NCBI GenBank assembly: GCA_007922305.1 | Contig: ML677374.1 | Coordinates: 14,193,511-14,257,510 of the forward strand | Reading direction: 5' to 3' | DNA from: Dermatemys mawii | Lineage: Eukaryota > Chordata > Testudines > Dermatemydidae | DNA length: 64,000 bases | Shown here: positions 1 to 13,769 of the stretch, in pieces | How the letters are laid out: every line of letters begins with the position of its first letter | How positions within the stretch are numbered: the first letter of the stretch is position 1 | Made by a program: the position numbers and the translations under genes | Notes under the pieces: model-generated | Database searches by the model: none | What the model was told of the DNA's origin: nothing | What the model saw: the letters and a program-made list of their open reading frames with translations, nothing else

Positions 1-1734
1 CATTTGAAGGATTTGGCTGAGGTTGCTTGTTTAATTTCACAGAGAATAGAAACGTCTCAAGTGTCATACATGGTATTTTGGGTGATATCAGCTGGCGATT
101 TGTGAATTGAACTGGGTGTTCCTGGCTACCAAGTCTCCTCTCTCCCTTCCCCTTCTCTGTTTCTTTAAGGTATTGCTGTTGGGTTGGGCCTTGGCAAGGA
201 GGAGTGTATCTATGACTGCAAGATACCATGAAGTCAGGCTCTGAATCTTTCTAGTCCAAGGCAAGATTTTTCAAGGCCTCTGAAAGCCATGGCTAAGGGA
301 GCATCTGATTTGCTGTCGGATGGAGCCTTGCAAGCTCCTGGGTGTACCATGCTACATACTAGCAAATCAGCATAGTGATAAAGCACCAGCAGTACCACTT
401 CTATCTGTCTTATATCCAGATGACCGACTCTACATCCTACTCTGTCCTCAGTGCTCTCACCCAGGTACCACAGGAAGCCATAGGCCAGTTCATTCCATGT
501 GTGGAAGAAACTGAAAACATGCAGCTTCTTTAAGTAGATTTCCCTCTGCAAGCAACAGGCCTCTGATAATGAAACCGTAAGTTCCCTACACGATAGGATG
601 CCTTCTTTCCCTCACCTAGACCAATTTATATTGTCCCCTACTTGCTCTGGCCTTATGCTCACACCAGACAGCCAGAGCAAGCATGAGGCTTGTTCATGAC
701 TTCTGCCTGCCTCCCGTTCCTCTGCGTATGCTCAAACCTGCCCTGGTGCCTGGGCTGCTGTGAAGGCTTCTAGGGTTTACCGAACATAGGGCTTGAGCAT
801 TCCTACCACATTTGTTAGCAGATGCTGGCTGCTGGAAGCGAACTGTGAGCCTGGCCAACTGACAACGTTGTCCAAGAACTGCTTCAATGTGAACTAGTAT
901 TGTCAATAAATAACAGCCAGGTAGGAAGTTGTCCCCCAAGGAACTCCACAACAAAAGCAGGGATAAGATTCCAGTCCTCCAGCAGTACAGAGCTAGAAAA
1001 TGCACTCTTAGCAGTTGCAAAGGGACTATGCCACACACATGAGCAATTCTGAGTCTATGCCGTAGACAATCCAGCTTGCATAGTGGTGGTAGTGTACTAT
1101 CACTCTGAAAAGGGGCGCTTTCTTTCGCATTGGTGTTTGTCTGTTTCATTCCCTTGTAGCCAATTAATTATCTGTTCTCTCCAGTAGAAAGATGCTTTTT
1201 TATTTGCTTCTTGTCAATAACAATCCCTCTCAGCACAGAGCAGATCCAGAGCCTTAACTTTTTAATACAGCAGGTTCAGTGAACACCCTCAGGTGGGTTT
1301 GGCAGGTCACCCTTGAAGTGCAGTTATTGATTCCTGACACACTCAGATGCATGCCAGCTATTTATGGAATGGGATCCTCATTCACATTTCCTCCTTCCAC
1401 TTCCTGAACTACCTTTCTGCTCCAGCTTGCTATTCTATTTTAAAAGGAAATCAACGAGCCTTTACTCTCCCATTGTCCTATAGGGCTGTTTCCTTCTGTG
1501 GTAGACAAAGTGGACTTGAAGCCACTGAAGTTTTATCAGAACATTTCTTTCCAACTCTGAAGTCAGACTCAGTTTAAGTCTGGGCACGGGACGCTTTTTA
1601 AAGCTCCCTAGGCTATTTGGACCCTTTTTTTTTTGCTTTTCCCTAGCAGCCCGACTGCCCTTTCAGCAGCAGTTTGTGGCTCCAGAGGGAATTTGTCTTC
1701 CATTATAAGAATGAAGTGCTCAGCATCCACCATC

Positions 1735-1880
1735 GGGGCCAGATTTTCAAAACAGACAACTAAAATGTGCAGCTGGATTTCCATATTCTCAGCGTATTTG
1801 GTTCCAAGATGTTAGGAACATGTGGGCACCAGGGTTACAGCGGAAGCTGTTTGGGGGCTGAACACCTCTGAAAATCTGGC
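1735..1880. repeat. Short repeat with inverted GCCAGATTTTC arms
   Basis: GGGGCCAGATTTTCAA at 1735 is mirrored by TGAAAATCTGGC ending at 1880. Related arms recur at 5361-5560 and 56884-56947, and single arms near 3805, 10965 and 11005. This looks like an old dispersed family. Confidence 0.45.
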
Positions 1881-3473
1881 ATTTACGTGCCTCAGTGAGG
1901 GCTGAGCCCTGGAAAATCTGGGCCCGTTCTGAACATCGAACAGGTGTCAGTTCAGATTCCAGGCCATTGAGGGACTGAATGGCATCAACGGTGGCTGAAG
2001 TGAGCAGGGATGGTGGTGCTCACAGGACTGGGCCCTTATGTCTTTGCAACAAAAAATGTCTTTGAATCAGCTGAAGGGCTGCTGATGAAAGGGCAGCCTT
2101 CCACTTTGCTAGGAATGGCAAACTATTGTTCTTCTCCTTCAAGCCCCAACCTCACCATGCTCCTATTGACTGTTCCCCCTCCTTCCCCTCCTCACTTTAT
2201 TTAACAAAGGCACAAGTATCTGGGAAATGATTCTCTGGTCACTAGGTATCAGCTGTACACAGCTATATTGGTGCACAGGTGTCTGCCTTAGGCCCAAACC
2301 CACCAATCAGACCGTGGCCTTGCTCCATCAGCGGACACAAGCTAGATAGAAATCATGCAGAACAATTCCGCACTGATTTAGGTTGGGCAGAGGGGACAAT
2401 CTAATAAACCCGCTTCTCCATCTCTAATTGACAGCCTTACCTGAGAATTCCTAACAGTCTATATTAGAGGTGAATCCTTCTCCTAGTGTAGTGTTGGCTT
2501 TGGCTTCAATGGCAGGAGGACCATAAGAGGGGACTGTCTAATCCATCATCCAGTCTCCAGGACCAGATGCTTCAGAGGAGGGCCTTAGATACTAAGGGTT
2601 TCAACTTAAATGCTGTATTTTCCATATAGATGTTAGGCATCAGGTAACTCAGAAGTTGCATCTGCACTGAAAATTGCAATGCAACCAGCACCAGACACAC
2701 TTATTACTTGTAGTTACTAACCTAAAATACAATTTAAAAGAGAGCATCACAGGCAAGATGCTTATTACAAGACAATCGTAGTCTTGGGGAACAAAAGTTT
2801 GCATGAAGCAAAAAGTTTTTACAACAATTATAACATCTTTCAGTTTTATATGTAAACAGGGAAGTTATGCAAATAACTCATCAGTGGAAGCTCCCCCTTA
2901 GTGATAAAACTATACTTGAAATATTGTGACAGAGATTTATCTAGACAAAAGTTGCATTAGTCTGAGTTATTTTACATTAACTACAGGCACTTGGAGCTTT
3001 CACTATGTTCACTTTCCTCCATGCTTAAATTCCTTCTTTCCTCTCTCAAATCCTTCCTGAATGCATTTACCTTTCTTCCAGCTCCTGCTTTACTCCCAAT
3101 AACAAAAGCTGTTTCAAAATCTACCTCTCCCTGCTATTAAAGGACTATGCAGCAGGAAGGCTGAAAGCAGGGCTCATTATGGTTATGGAAGCTTGCCTTT
3201 TTTAATTCAAGGTCTATGTACCATGCTGACTGGCCTCCCAGCTAGACAGAACTCCTATCTCCACATTCTTTGCTGCAAAGAATCTAGCAGATTTCTCCTA
3301 AAGCAATATTCATAGACCCTAAAGTCTTGAGAGATCATTACCATCCAAGTCTGACTTCCCGCATAACACAGGGCACAGAATTTCTCCCAGAAGTTCTTGC
3401 ACTGAGCCCAATAACTTGCAGCTGAACTAGAGTATCTTTTAAGAAGACATTTGGCAACTTTTCTCCTTCACTC

Positions 3474-3590
3474 ATAGGAGGTTGGAAGGGACCTCAGAAG
3501 ATCATCTAGTCCAACCCCCTGCTCAAAGTAGGACCAATCCCCAACTAAATCATCCCAGCCAGGGCTTTGTCGAGACTGACCTTAAAAACC
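3474..3590 (-). mobile_element. CR1 LINE 3' end fragment
   Basis: Reads AGGTTGGAAGGGACCTCAGA, then ATCATCTAGTCCAACCCCCT and GCTCAAAGTAGGACCAATCC, the familiar antisense form of the CR1 3' terminus in reptile and bird genomes. It is a 5'-truncated copy, as most CR1 copies are. Confidence 0.88.
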
Positions 3591-5169
3591 CACTCCTGTT
3601 TCTGAGTCAATGGTCTCACCTACTTTCTGCCTCTGACCTGTTCCTTGGCCCCATCCCTTCTCAACTCCTTTCATCCCTGGTTCCCTCTATCTTTTCTGTA
3701 ACTACTGTCTCCCCTGCATCATTTCCCTCTGCCTTCACACTTGGGTACTGACCTCCTTTAAAACACTGCCATTCAGTGCCAGCTCTAGGGGCTGAACACT
3801 ACTGAAAAAATCTGGCCCCAGCTAGGGCTGCTGAGCACTTGAAAAATCTCTCTCCAAACTTCTGAAGACCCGATCATAAGGGACGTTACTATGTGAGGGC
3901 TATTTGCTATCTTACATCAACTGGGTTCTGCTCTAAAGGCTGGTGGACAGATGTGCATTACGCAAAACCATCACCACCATGACTGGCCTTCGAAGCAGAG
4001 AGACCGAGTATGAAGAAGTGGCCTTGCCTGGCCCATTGCAGGGAAAGCTTGCATTGCCTGTGCCTGTAATGCCAATCCAGGACTAGGGTGTCCTTTTCGC
4101 ACCTTTCAGAAAACTCACAATAAAAAGTAGGGGGATTAAATGAAATTGTACTTAATATTGACCTGTGTCTGGGGCAAAGTCAGCTTCTTATGTCCAAGGA
4201 GCAGCTAAGATACAGGCCAGCTTCGCGCTGCAAGTAATGCTACCTGAACTCATTTTAGGACCCCTTCAAGTTATAAAAGGAATACCAAGAGAACTGAAAT
4301 TTCATCTACTCTGGCAACACTATCAGTTAATACCACTGGGAGCTTGCTTAATTAGCATCTCTGAGGAATCTAATTCGGAGACTTCCAAAAAGTCTGCTAA
4401 TCAGGTCTCTGTAAATTGTGTCATGCTAATCCATAAGAGAGCAATATTATTTTGTAGCTTCTTTGTGCCTTCATCCCCCAACAATGCATCAGTAAACATG
4501 CTACAAAGCATGGGAAGTAACACTCAGCTATCTTGCTAATCTTAACTAGAACTATTGTCTTCAGCCTTAAATGAGGAACTACTAGAAGGAAGGAGCTGGT
4601 CCTTAGGATGGAGCTGCTGGAAAATTAAGTATTCCCTTCCCCAAAGAGAAACTTTTACAGGGAAGGCTTCTACAGGGAAGGCTTCACATTCACCCATAGG
4701 TGAGGTATATTTCATGTAATATTTTCTATCTCCATCCTGTTAAGGTGTGATTGCGGTTGAAGTCAAAGGCACTACCCACCTGTTGTGGATGGCAGTCTGA
4801 CCTCCCTGCTTCTCATTTGAAAGCAGCATCCATCACCAATCATTAAGCTGGGTTCTCATGTATATGTGACACTACAAGGTCAAAGAAATGCTGATTTAAT
4901 GGGCAAAGAAAACTCTGGTGATTAAGTACACATAGAATTCTCGTGCACTCATTGACCAGTGCTGGCAAATTATCCACCAATTCCTCCTGGGTCAGGGGTA
5001 ATTATTTTGCACCAAGTAACGTATGAGGACACACATCCAGGCAGGCCAATCCAGCACTACACACTGACTTTTATCTCACTTGGCTAGCGAACACTCTTTC
5101 TCCTCCTCCCCACTCTGGGGAAATGATGTCTTTAAAACTAGTGAAAAACAGGAATCTTGTTTCTGAAGG

Positions 5170-5715
5170 GGAGGAAGCATGGCCTATTATTTAAGGCACA
5201 GGACTGCGAGTCCTGCATTGCCTGCCCGGGATTACCACTGAGTCAGTGCACATCTTTCAGCAAGTCACTTAAAGCCAGAATTACCAGAAGGTCTCGGTTG
5301 CCATAACTGGGGACAGGTTTCAAGAGAGCTCAGCTCCCACTTTCAGCCATCAAAATCAGCAGACAGATTTTCAGAAGAGCTCAGTGTGCCGAGTGCTGCT
5401 GAGCTTCCAAGAATCTGGCCATAAGCATTTCAACAGGAGCTGCTGGTTGCTGGGCACTTTTGTAAGTGTGGCTTTGATTTAGGTGTCTAAATGGGAGCTG
5501 AGCTCTTTGGACTCTCTGGCCCCAGTTGTGGATGTTGTACACCTGAAAATCTAGCCCTGAGTTCCCTTCTGAGTACAATCCTTCACCTCTCTGCGCTTCT
5601 GTTTTCTCACTTTTATGATGGGGATAATACAGCTTAACCTCAAGGACTAATTCACAAGGACTAATTCATTGGTAATTTGAAAAGCTTTTTGAGATCCTAG
5701 CATGAAATGAACTTG
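5170..5715 (+). mobile_element. MIR-like tRNA-derived SINE split by another repeat
   Basis: The first half (AGGCACAGGACTGCGAGTCC, then AGCAAGTCACTTAAAG) lies at about 5175-5275. The second half (CCTTCACCTCTCTGCGCTTC, then GATGGGGATAATAC and TTTTTGAGATCC) lies at about 5578-5700. Between them, 5361-5560 is a repeat with CAGATTTTCAGAAGAGCTCA and CACCTGAAAATCTAGCCC arms. The order fits insertion of the second repeat into the SINE. Confidence 0.55.
5361..5560. repeat. Repeat with inverted CAGATTTTC arms, nested in a SINE
   Basis: Left arm CAGATTTTCAGAAGAGCTC and right arm CACCTGAAAATCTAGCCC are inverted. It belongs to the same family as 1735-1880 and separates two halves of a MIR-like SINE. Confidence 0.45.
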
Positions 5716-7017
5716 AGAATTATTTATTTTACAAACACGGCGACTCTATTCTGTTTGCACAAGACTCCTCCCTGGCTGCCTCCTGCAGCATGGCAGGCTG
5801 CATCAATCACTCCCATCAGATCACATCTGTAACAAGCCCCTTCATTTTCAGTTCAAACTGATTTTTAACAAAAATTTCCCAGGTTTTACAAAATGTACTA
5901 TTCCAGGTTTTTTTCTGATTTCCACCCTCCTTTTGTATCATTCAAATATATAAAAATTAATTTGGCTTATTAGGAAAATACAATACATTGCATGAGATAT
6001 GAGTAGTACGATAATAAATTCATCTGTGTGTGTATGCAAAGCTGCCTGTTGAAAGAAGGCTCTGTATTAGTCTAGAAGATACAGACAATAAACAAACAAG
6101 CGCTCACACAAGCTCTGAAGTGCGTGTGCATCTCAACATACAGACGAATCTCACGCCCACCACATACACATTTCAAGCAGTTAGCAGATAACGGTTTAAA
6201 GATCTGACACTAAAATGAGAAGAAAATGAAAATCTGTATCAGAATACATTCTAGAACACAGGAAGCATTTGTAAGTTTTAAAAAACAAAAGCAGGAGAAA
6301 AGGAGGAAGCTGGGTTTATGCATTGCAAATGGTGCATCTCAATTATTAAATGTAAATATTTATAGGCTGATAGTTCTAAGTCTATAACAGTAAACTATTT
6401 ACTAAAATTAAAAGTTTTATTTGGGGATTAGAAAGATTGTTTTCTGAAACTCAGAGGTGGCATTGTGTTTTGAGTTTTGTTTTAGTTCTGCAGCAAACCA
6501 CACTGATGAATGGAATTCAGTGCATTAATCTACTAAATACTTTTTCCCCCGTCTTTCTATCCACCCAAAATAAACCCTGATATTTACCCAGAAAATTATT
6601 AATTTTTTGCACTGATTTTCACCTGTTTTTGTTGTGGTGGTAATAAACACTGATTAATTCCAGGGAAAAATTAAATAAAATAAAAACTGAAAACAAAGGG
6701 CCCTACACATCCACTATACCACCCAGTCCATTCTGATTGATCATATCTGCCCATTATCCACAGGATCAGTGCTCCAGGCTGTGGGCAGCATTACTTTCTA
6801 CCTTCACTCTGCACCTTCCCCACCTTACTCCTTTTGTAACTGGTTCTTGTCTCCCCTACCAGTGGCCCTGCTGCCAGAAGTCCAATGAAACACGCAGCAA
6901 GGTGTCATGAAGAAGCAACAGAATCTCATGATCCTGTGCAAACATGGATGGTCAGTAAACCCACTTCTTGGCCTGGTTAGACTCCTCTCGTATTTATGGC
7001 CCCCTCCTCAGAGGGAG

Positions 7018-7165
7018 GTGCCGTGCTCTAGTAAATAAGACACTTTGCTGGGAATCAGGAGACCTAAGTTCTATCCCCAGCTATGCCTTGCATTCTCTAC
7101 CTATAACATTGGGATAATAATACAAACTTGCCTTCTAAACTGCTTGAGAGTGACATATAAAAGGA
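7018..7165 (+). mobile_element. MIR-like SINE fragment
   Basis: GGAATCAGGAGACCTAAGTT, then CTATCCCCAGCTATGCC and TTGGGATAATAATACA follow the tRNA-derived MIR-type SINE layout, with an internal deletion. Confidence 0.5.
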
Positions 7166-10100
7166 ATGTTAGATTCCACCTCCACCCCTTTCCATTGTTC
7201 AGAGTAAAACAGACTGAAACCATTCGTACTGGTTTCTGACTAGTGAACTGAATCCAGGAACTATAGTTAATCTGTGTCTCAGAAGGCAATAGAACTGTTG
7301 GCTCTAACATGAAAGCCCAGAATCAGAGATTGCAACCCTGCACTGAAAAGTAGGCCTGAGCTCTAAGCTTTGGCTCTGGATACAAGTGTCTCCACTTCCT
7401 CTCTGTTCAAAGTATCAGTGCTTCTTAGGGCAGTTCCACATTGAGTAGCAAAGAGCAGTATAAAGTAAATCAAACATGAAAGGAATGAGGGTAATGACTA
7501 GCATTGGAGAAACAAATCTCCTGGTGGAAATGGAAGTGCTATGAATAATTAGCTACTGTTGACACAGGAAAATATTGGCTTCATTTAGAACAACTGAACT
7601 GAATGAAAGTGAAGGGCTGGGCAGGTGGAGGAAAGTCATCCCCTTTATTCTGCTCTCACTCATCATAAAAATTAATTTCCTCACTGCCAACGAGAGAAAA
7701 AAACCCATCTGATTAAATCAGGTGAGCCAATTTCATATAGGATATTTGAAGAAACCATGGTGGAAGGAGCTCTAAAATTAATCCTATTAAAATGGGAGAA
7801 ACCCATGTACTCCGCTGATTTTTATGAGGAACTAAAATAAATCCTTTGAAGAAATAAACTAGTTTGATGTTTCTTTGAAAAATCTGAATGTTACTACTGT
7901 TAAATGAGACACCAGAAGTCTGTGAAATGGGTTTTCAATGGATGCCACAAGTCATTTTCATTTTCTTGACCTCCTCCCTGATCTACTCCTGCTATACCCC
8001 TTCCCACGCCACCAGTTCTTTCCCATCTTCCTCACCCCATTTGCTTCTTAAGCACCTGCTGGGTCCTGTCTCCCATCTGTTTGGATCTGCATTGGTTCTT
8101 GGCCAGCTTAACCTCCTGATGTGGCCTGTTACTTCTCCCTTGTCACTTCTCTTATCAAGCAGTGGAGAACTAGCAGTATTGCGGGGCAGTGGATATGTTC
8201 AATGAGAAGACTGGCCCACTGTCATTCATTCTAGGCAGGAAATGCCAGGCACAGAATGCCAAACCACCATTATAGAACCACAAGTACTAACCGTGTTAGA
8301 GACAAATAGAGCATGGTGATGGATGTGGTAAAAGAACAGCATTCCTAAACACAAAACCATACAGAACTCAGTGTCAGGGGTCCCTGAAATTCCAGGCCAA
8401 ACCCACAGGATGAACCCTTGTAGCACTTAATTTGTAATTAAAGAGGTGCTGAGGCTCAAGCAATTTTTTTTACACCCATAACAGATGCAGCAAGCCCAGA
8501 GGTGAGAGGGCTGTGACCTGCTAAGCCTAGAGGCGTCGGGACTCAGCCGTGGCACAAGTTAAGCACTGGATCCTTAGCAAGCTGAATGTTGCAAGGAAGA
8601 TGTTACTAACCCCCGTGAGCTCAATTTGGCCAGTTTCACCCAGTCTCGTTTTTGAGCCACGCCATCAGTTGATTTTTCTACAGCAGGTTTTCTACCAATG
8701 GCATGAGTTTGAGCAGACAAGTGACCCACCATGCATGCCAGTGGGACTGATGCTACTTCCCAAGATTTACCCTTTAGAAACAGGGTAAATCTTAGTGGGG
8801 GTAAACCTTAGTGTAGTTTATGTTGAATTAAAAGTACCTTTGAAGCTCTTGGAGGCAGAGCTCTAGGAACCATGATGAAGAGCAAATGAACTCTGACCTA
8901 AGGCAGTGAACTTTGAGGATGGATGTATTTAAAATCCTCTCTTCTGGCCCACAGAACGTCGCCCAGGTGAGCAATACAGGGTGACCTGGAGAAAAAACAA
9001 GTGTAGTTCTTAACTCTCAAGATTCCTGTATCTGCCACTTTCTGAAGATGCAAATTCAATCCACTTCTTTTGACGGCATCCCTATAGATGAATTCTTGTC
9101 ATTGCCACTAGCCCCCACACACTCTACAAAATCAGGTTGTCAATGAAGTGCTAGAGCCGGGGAGCATCAATCTGGAGCAGCCTGGAGCTATCCCCTTTGA
9201 GGTCAAGAGAAAGACTGGGCCCTCCATGCCTTTGCTGGTGAAGCCTGTCTGGGCAGGAATTACAGAGCAGAGCTGGCACTGCAGACTGTCTGGTGGCCCC
9301 AGTTGCTAGCAGCATGCATTGCAGGGCCACTTGAACAAGCTGCATCTCATCCCAGAGCAGCATTTAGGCCCCCCAAGCTGAACACAAACCTGGGCAGTGT
9401 TCCTAGCTCTCTCATCCATGGCAGGTAGGATTTTAACTTTACTCCCTCTAGCTCTGCAGAGTCAAACAAAGTTTCAATGGAGTGGAATTATCAATTAAGT
9501 TCCTGTTCCTACATCTGTGCAACCCCACTGTATTTGGCCTGCAAAATCTATGACCAGAAATGAAACATGGGTAAGAGAGAACCCAGCTTGACTCCGCTCT
9601 AGGGCAAGTTTGCAGAGCTGGGCGTTAATGTATTTACTTGTAACAAAACAGGTCTAATCTGAGGTCGCTGAGATAACAAAAAATGAAGCCCCAGCAATGC
9701 CCTTGTTGAAGTCATTTCTGAACAGATCCACACTTTGCAGCATTGTTTCTTCTCTAGGGAGCATGCAGCATCCCACTAGAGTCATTTCTCTGACCAGGTG
9801 ACTCACTTTCCATTATGAACTAAATTTGCCTTTCAGGAGACATCAGCAATTAAGACACTTCCATCCCATCTCCTTATCCTCCCCTTCACGTCTAAGACAA
9901 GGAAAAAGCAAGTTCCTTAAAAATAAAACCTGGCACATGTGTACCCCACCTCCATTAGTATTGAGGTTTCATCGTCTCCAAGGCAGTGAACACTACAATC
10001 TCACTGTTACTGCCAGTCCCCCCTAGTGCCACTTTGTCTCCCAAACGGCACAGGCTCATTAAAGTGTAGCAGAGAGCATTAGTCATTGCACTCAACCAGG

Positions 10101-12164
10101 AGGCCCTGGCCCGGCTGCTACAACGTGACAGCACTTAACAATATAAACTGAATTTACAGGAGAAAGCAGCTGGTATGAAAATAACTGTATCGACCTCACA
10201 TTCTTCGACTTGCACACGCTCAGCCGTTTCGTTCAGAGATGATGATGAATCATATTTAATCACATGCTATTAGAGGAGAAGACCACGCAGCATATCCAAG
10301 TTAATAGGTAGGAGACGGGCATATCTGACGCCAGTTTAGAAAAGCCCAATTCTGCAGACAGAATTCAAATCGCAGAATTCTCTTTAGGAAGTGTGCCTTC
10401 TCATTTCAAGGATTAGGCAAACAGCTCGGAACTCCACGAATTCCAGGAAGACAAAGCTCCAGGGAAAACTGAATTTCCCGGCACGGGATTTAGCCCCACG
10501 ACTCCTACTAAAGAGCTTGGAGTGGCATGCATCAAGTTTGTGGAACAGTGAAAATTAAGGTGGGGGTGAGCAGCACGTACCTCTGACCCAGAGGGGAGTC
10601 CTAGTTTAAATCAGGTGGCTGTTTCTATGATGAAATTAGGCTACGTGGTTGCCTTCCAAGAGGAATGGGTGCACTTTAGCACCTACATATTGATACAACA
10701 CCTTATCAGTGTGGCATCTACATCAAGTTCTATTTATACTGCTCGAAGCATTTAACAGTGGACAAAGTACTAGAAACTGTAGTACAGAAAGATGAATGGG
10801 ATTGCCAGTGTAGTATTGCCAGTGGATGCATATGGTTGGGCTCCTAAGCCCACAGTTAGGATCTTAGATAAGCAGTCTGATTCTCTAAAGTACTGAGCAT
10901 GCAGCAGCTCCCACCATTAGGAAGAGGTGGATGTTTAGCACTTTAGAAAATCAGGCCACTTATTCAGGCACTTGAATATGGATTTAAACTCCTAGTTTTA
11001 AGCCAAGATTTTCAAAAATGGTTGCCTCTGCCCTTCTTTGTTCAGGTTCCTGACCCACTGTCCCCACACTGTAGAAGATTATGTACATAAACGCAAACAA
11101 CAGAAGTGCCACAGTACAAGAGCCCAGCAAAATGGATTTCAGTACTGTCATGAGGGTCAGATACAGCACCTTTTAAACCCTACTGTTTTTACTCTAAGAG
11201 TCTTATTGCATAGAGGCCATGGTGCATGCAGTATAAGCACCTGATCCTATGGAGGTACTGAGTACCTGGAACTCCTATTGACTTTAAGCCAGTTCCGCAG
11301 GTCTGCTGGAATTCAGTTATGATTCATTAGTCCTGTCAAAACAGCAAACTATCAATGCATTTGGGGACCGTGTCAGCTGTGCGTTTACAGTTTTCACAGC
11401 AGCTGAAACAATTTCTCTGAATCTATAACCATTTTATTATTACAAACAAAGCTGTGTACCCAACTGTACATATTAGAATAATACTGCAGTGACCGTTAAG
11501 TTATACTGAGGGAAAACAATCCCATTATGTTCTGGATTTAGTACTGGAGGCAAACCTCTCTTTGTATTATGCTCGAGTCAACATTACTAGACTCTACCAC
11601 TTCACAATAAAGAGAAGAATGATAGGAGAATGCATAATTAGAAAGCTGAATCTATAAAGGGTGATTGGCTCTCTTAATAATGAGATGCAGCCAATTTCAT
11701 CTATTTGAATGTCAGCCAAGCTCAGTGGTGACCCAAAGGTATTACCATCTGAAGGCTTCTGAAGCTGGTGCTCTGACTCCAGATCCTAGTGGGAAGTTCT
11801 GTCACTCACTCAAAACAGAGCAGCATTGTGGGCAGAGTCCCCGGACTGGCTGGGGCCTGGAGAGTGAAGTAAACTCTCCGACCTCCAAGGAGTATATTGG
11901 AAGGGTAGCATTAGGAAGCATGCCCTATGCCCTACCTGCTCTATGGGTAAGTAAGAATTTCTTGCCTTGTGGCTCTCAGACTGGCAGTTTTCACAGACTC
12001 TGAGCTCACATTTTAGAAAAAAAGACTAAGGCTGAAAAAATGCGCCTCCATTAGGCATAATAGGCTACACAGCGTATGTGGCTCATCTGGCCTTGCGGTA
12101 GTAACTTTTCCCTTGTATGCCCACCTGAACATACACATCTGATCACCCATTGAACTCATCTTTG

Positions 12165-12310
12165 AACTCATCTTCCACTGCATGCATCCGACGAAGTGGG
12201 TATTAGCCCACGAAAGCTTATGTTCTAAAAAAATTTAGTTAGTCTTTAAGGTGCCACAGGACTCTTTGTTACTTCTGCAATTCCAGACTAACAAGGCTAC
12301 CCCTCTGATT
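12165..12310 (+). mobile_element. Turtle-type SINE, flanked by 10-bp direct repeats
   Basis: Contains GACGAAGTGGGTATTAGCCC, then ACGAAAGCTTATGTTC, TAGTCTTTAAGGTGCCACAG and GGCTACCCCTCTGATT, an interspersed family I recognise from turtle genomes but cannot name exactly. CTCATCTTTG occurs at 12155-12164 and again at 12311-12320, consistent with a target-site duplication. Confidence 0.7.
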
Positions 12311-13574
12311 CTCATCTTTGGCAAGAAAATCAACTCAGTTTCATCATCCTTTGTGTCCTGAAAGGAAGAAGGACAACACACTATATAATAAAATCACTTG
12401 GTTACAATCTCCAGCGAACAGGAAATTTCAGCTTATTACTGTACAGAAGACTTAACAAAAGTTATTCATCTGCCAAATGGAAGAATTACAAGGCAGTGGA
12501 TCCGTGTTACTCAAAAAACAAAAACAAAACTAACTACAACTGATGGATGTGGAGCTGCTCTCTAATAATGTATGAATACTGTAGGTTGGCTTAGTTATTG
12601 GGCTGTTTATTGTCTGACTGTATTTGTATTGGTTTAGTTTAATGGCAGACTGTAAGGAGACAATCAAGAAGGAAAGAATAGCTCTAGACAGGCCACCCTC
12701 TCAAACACTTGAGGGTTGTTATAAGACAATGGCTGAGCCATAGGGAATATGCCTAAAACATGCAGTTTGTCACATTACACACTTGACATGTAGTCTGAAC
12801 TCCCCTCTTGCTCCTGGGAGGCAGTGCCTTCCACTCATACTAGACTGAAGCAGCTGTGCAGGGCAGCATGGGGAGATCTTGCATGCTCTCTGTTCTGCTA
12901 ATACACATTCTCTCCAGAGCTGCCAATCTAATACCTTCTATCACCATATAAATCACACCGTTTAAAAGATCAGAACATAGAAAGAATTGGAAAGAATCCA
13001 GGCACACGCTGGGCTGAGTGGCAGGCATTCACTTTACTACTGCCTACGGCTTGTGAGAAAACATTCAGGGAGAAATTCAGTGCAACTGCACTTGGGATCA
13101 GCAAGGGGGGCTCAGAGTGCAGAAAGGGCTCAACCATCTCTATCAATCATATCTTATAAAGCCCTCGGTTCTAAACAAGTTCTCTTAGAAATCCTACTTC
13201 CATGTCCATTAAATGCAAGTTGTCTGTGCCTTAAAGAACTACTGGGTCACCTGTTTCAATATCACAGAACTCCAGCAACAATCTGAGTCTGGTCTTGATG
13301 GCAGCTCCCTGCAGTCCTGAACCCTGCCTTCCAAACTGAAGGACCACCATTGGTTTCTGCAGCCACACTCCACATAACCCGTGACCACTGCTCCACACAG
13401 TGTCCTGGCCAAGGTCATTCAGACGCGTCAGTGGTTAGAGTGAAAAGGATCAAGATAAGGGATATTTAAAAAGAGCAACTCAGGATACATCCTACAACTG
13501 GGAGCATGCTGCTCAGCTCTCGTAGACAGACAAACGCAACCTCTGCTCAAGCTACCATGCTAAAAGTAGTCATG

Positions 13575-13769
13575 TGGTCAGGGTAGCACTGGTGGTGGTG
13601 TGGGCTAGTTGTCCAAGTACGTACCCAGGGGGTCAGGATGGGTTTGTACTAGGGTGGCTAGCCCCAGCTCCAAGACTATTTCTAGTGCACTAGCTTAAGC
13701 ACAGCTAGCACCTAGCTGTCTACTCATGCTGGGAAGCATGCATCTAGCTGCAGTGAAGATGTACCCTTT
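13575..13769. mobile_element. Non-autonomous DNA-element fragment
   Basis: CCAAGTACGTACCCAGGGGG, GGCTAGCCCCAGCTCC and the right end CTGCAGTGAAGATGTACCCT resemble a turtle MITE whose ends read GGGTACGTCTACAC. The left terminal inverted repeat is not clear here. Confidence 0.5.

Noticed and set aside
694..1149. 151-residue open frame on the minus strand, the longest in the window
   Set aside because: No recognisable domain, no splice partners and composition like the surrounding non-coding DNA. One frame of this size is not surprising in 64 kb searched in six frames with alternative starts.
2866..2873. Octamer ATGCAAAT in an AT-rich stretch
   Set aside because: An 8-bp match is expected by chance in this length and nothing nearby supports an enhancer.
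4165..4539. 124-residue open frame on the plus strand
   Set aside because: No family resemblance or neighbouring exon. The start is not ATG and has no context support.
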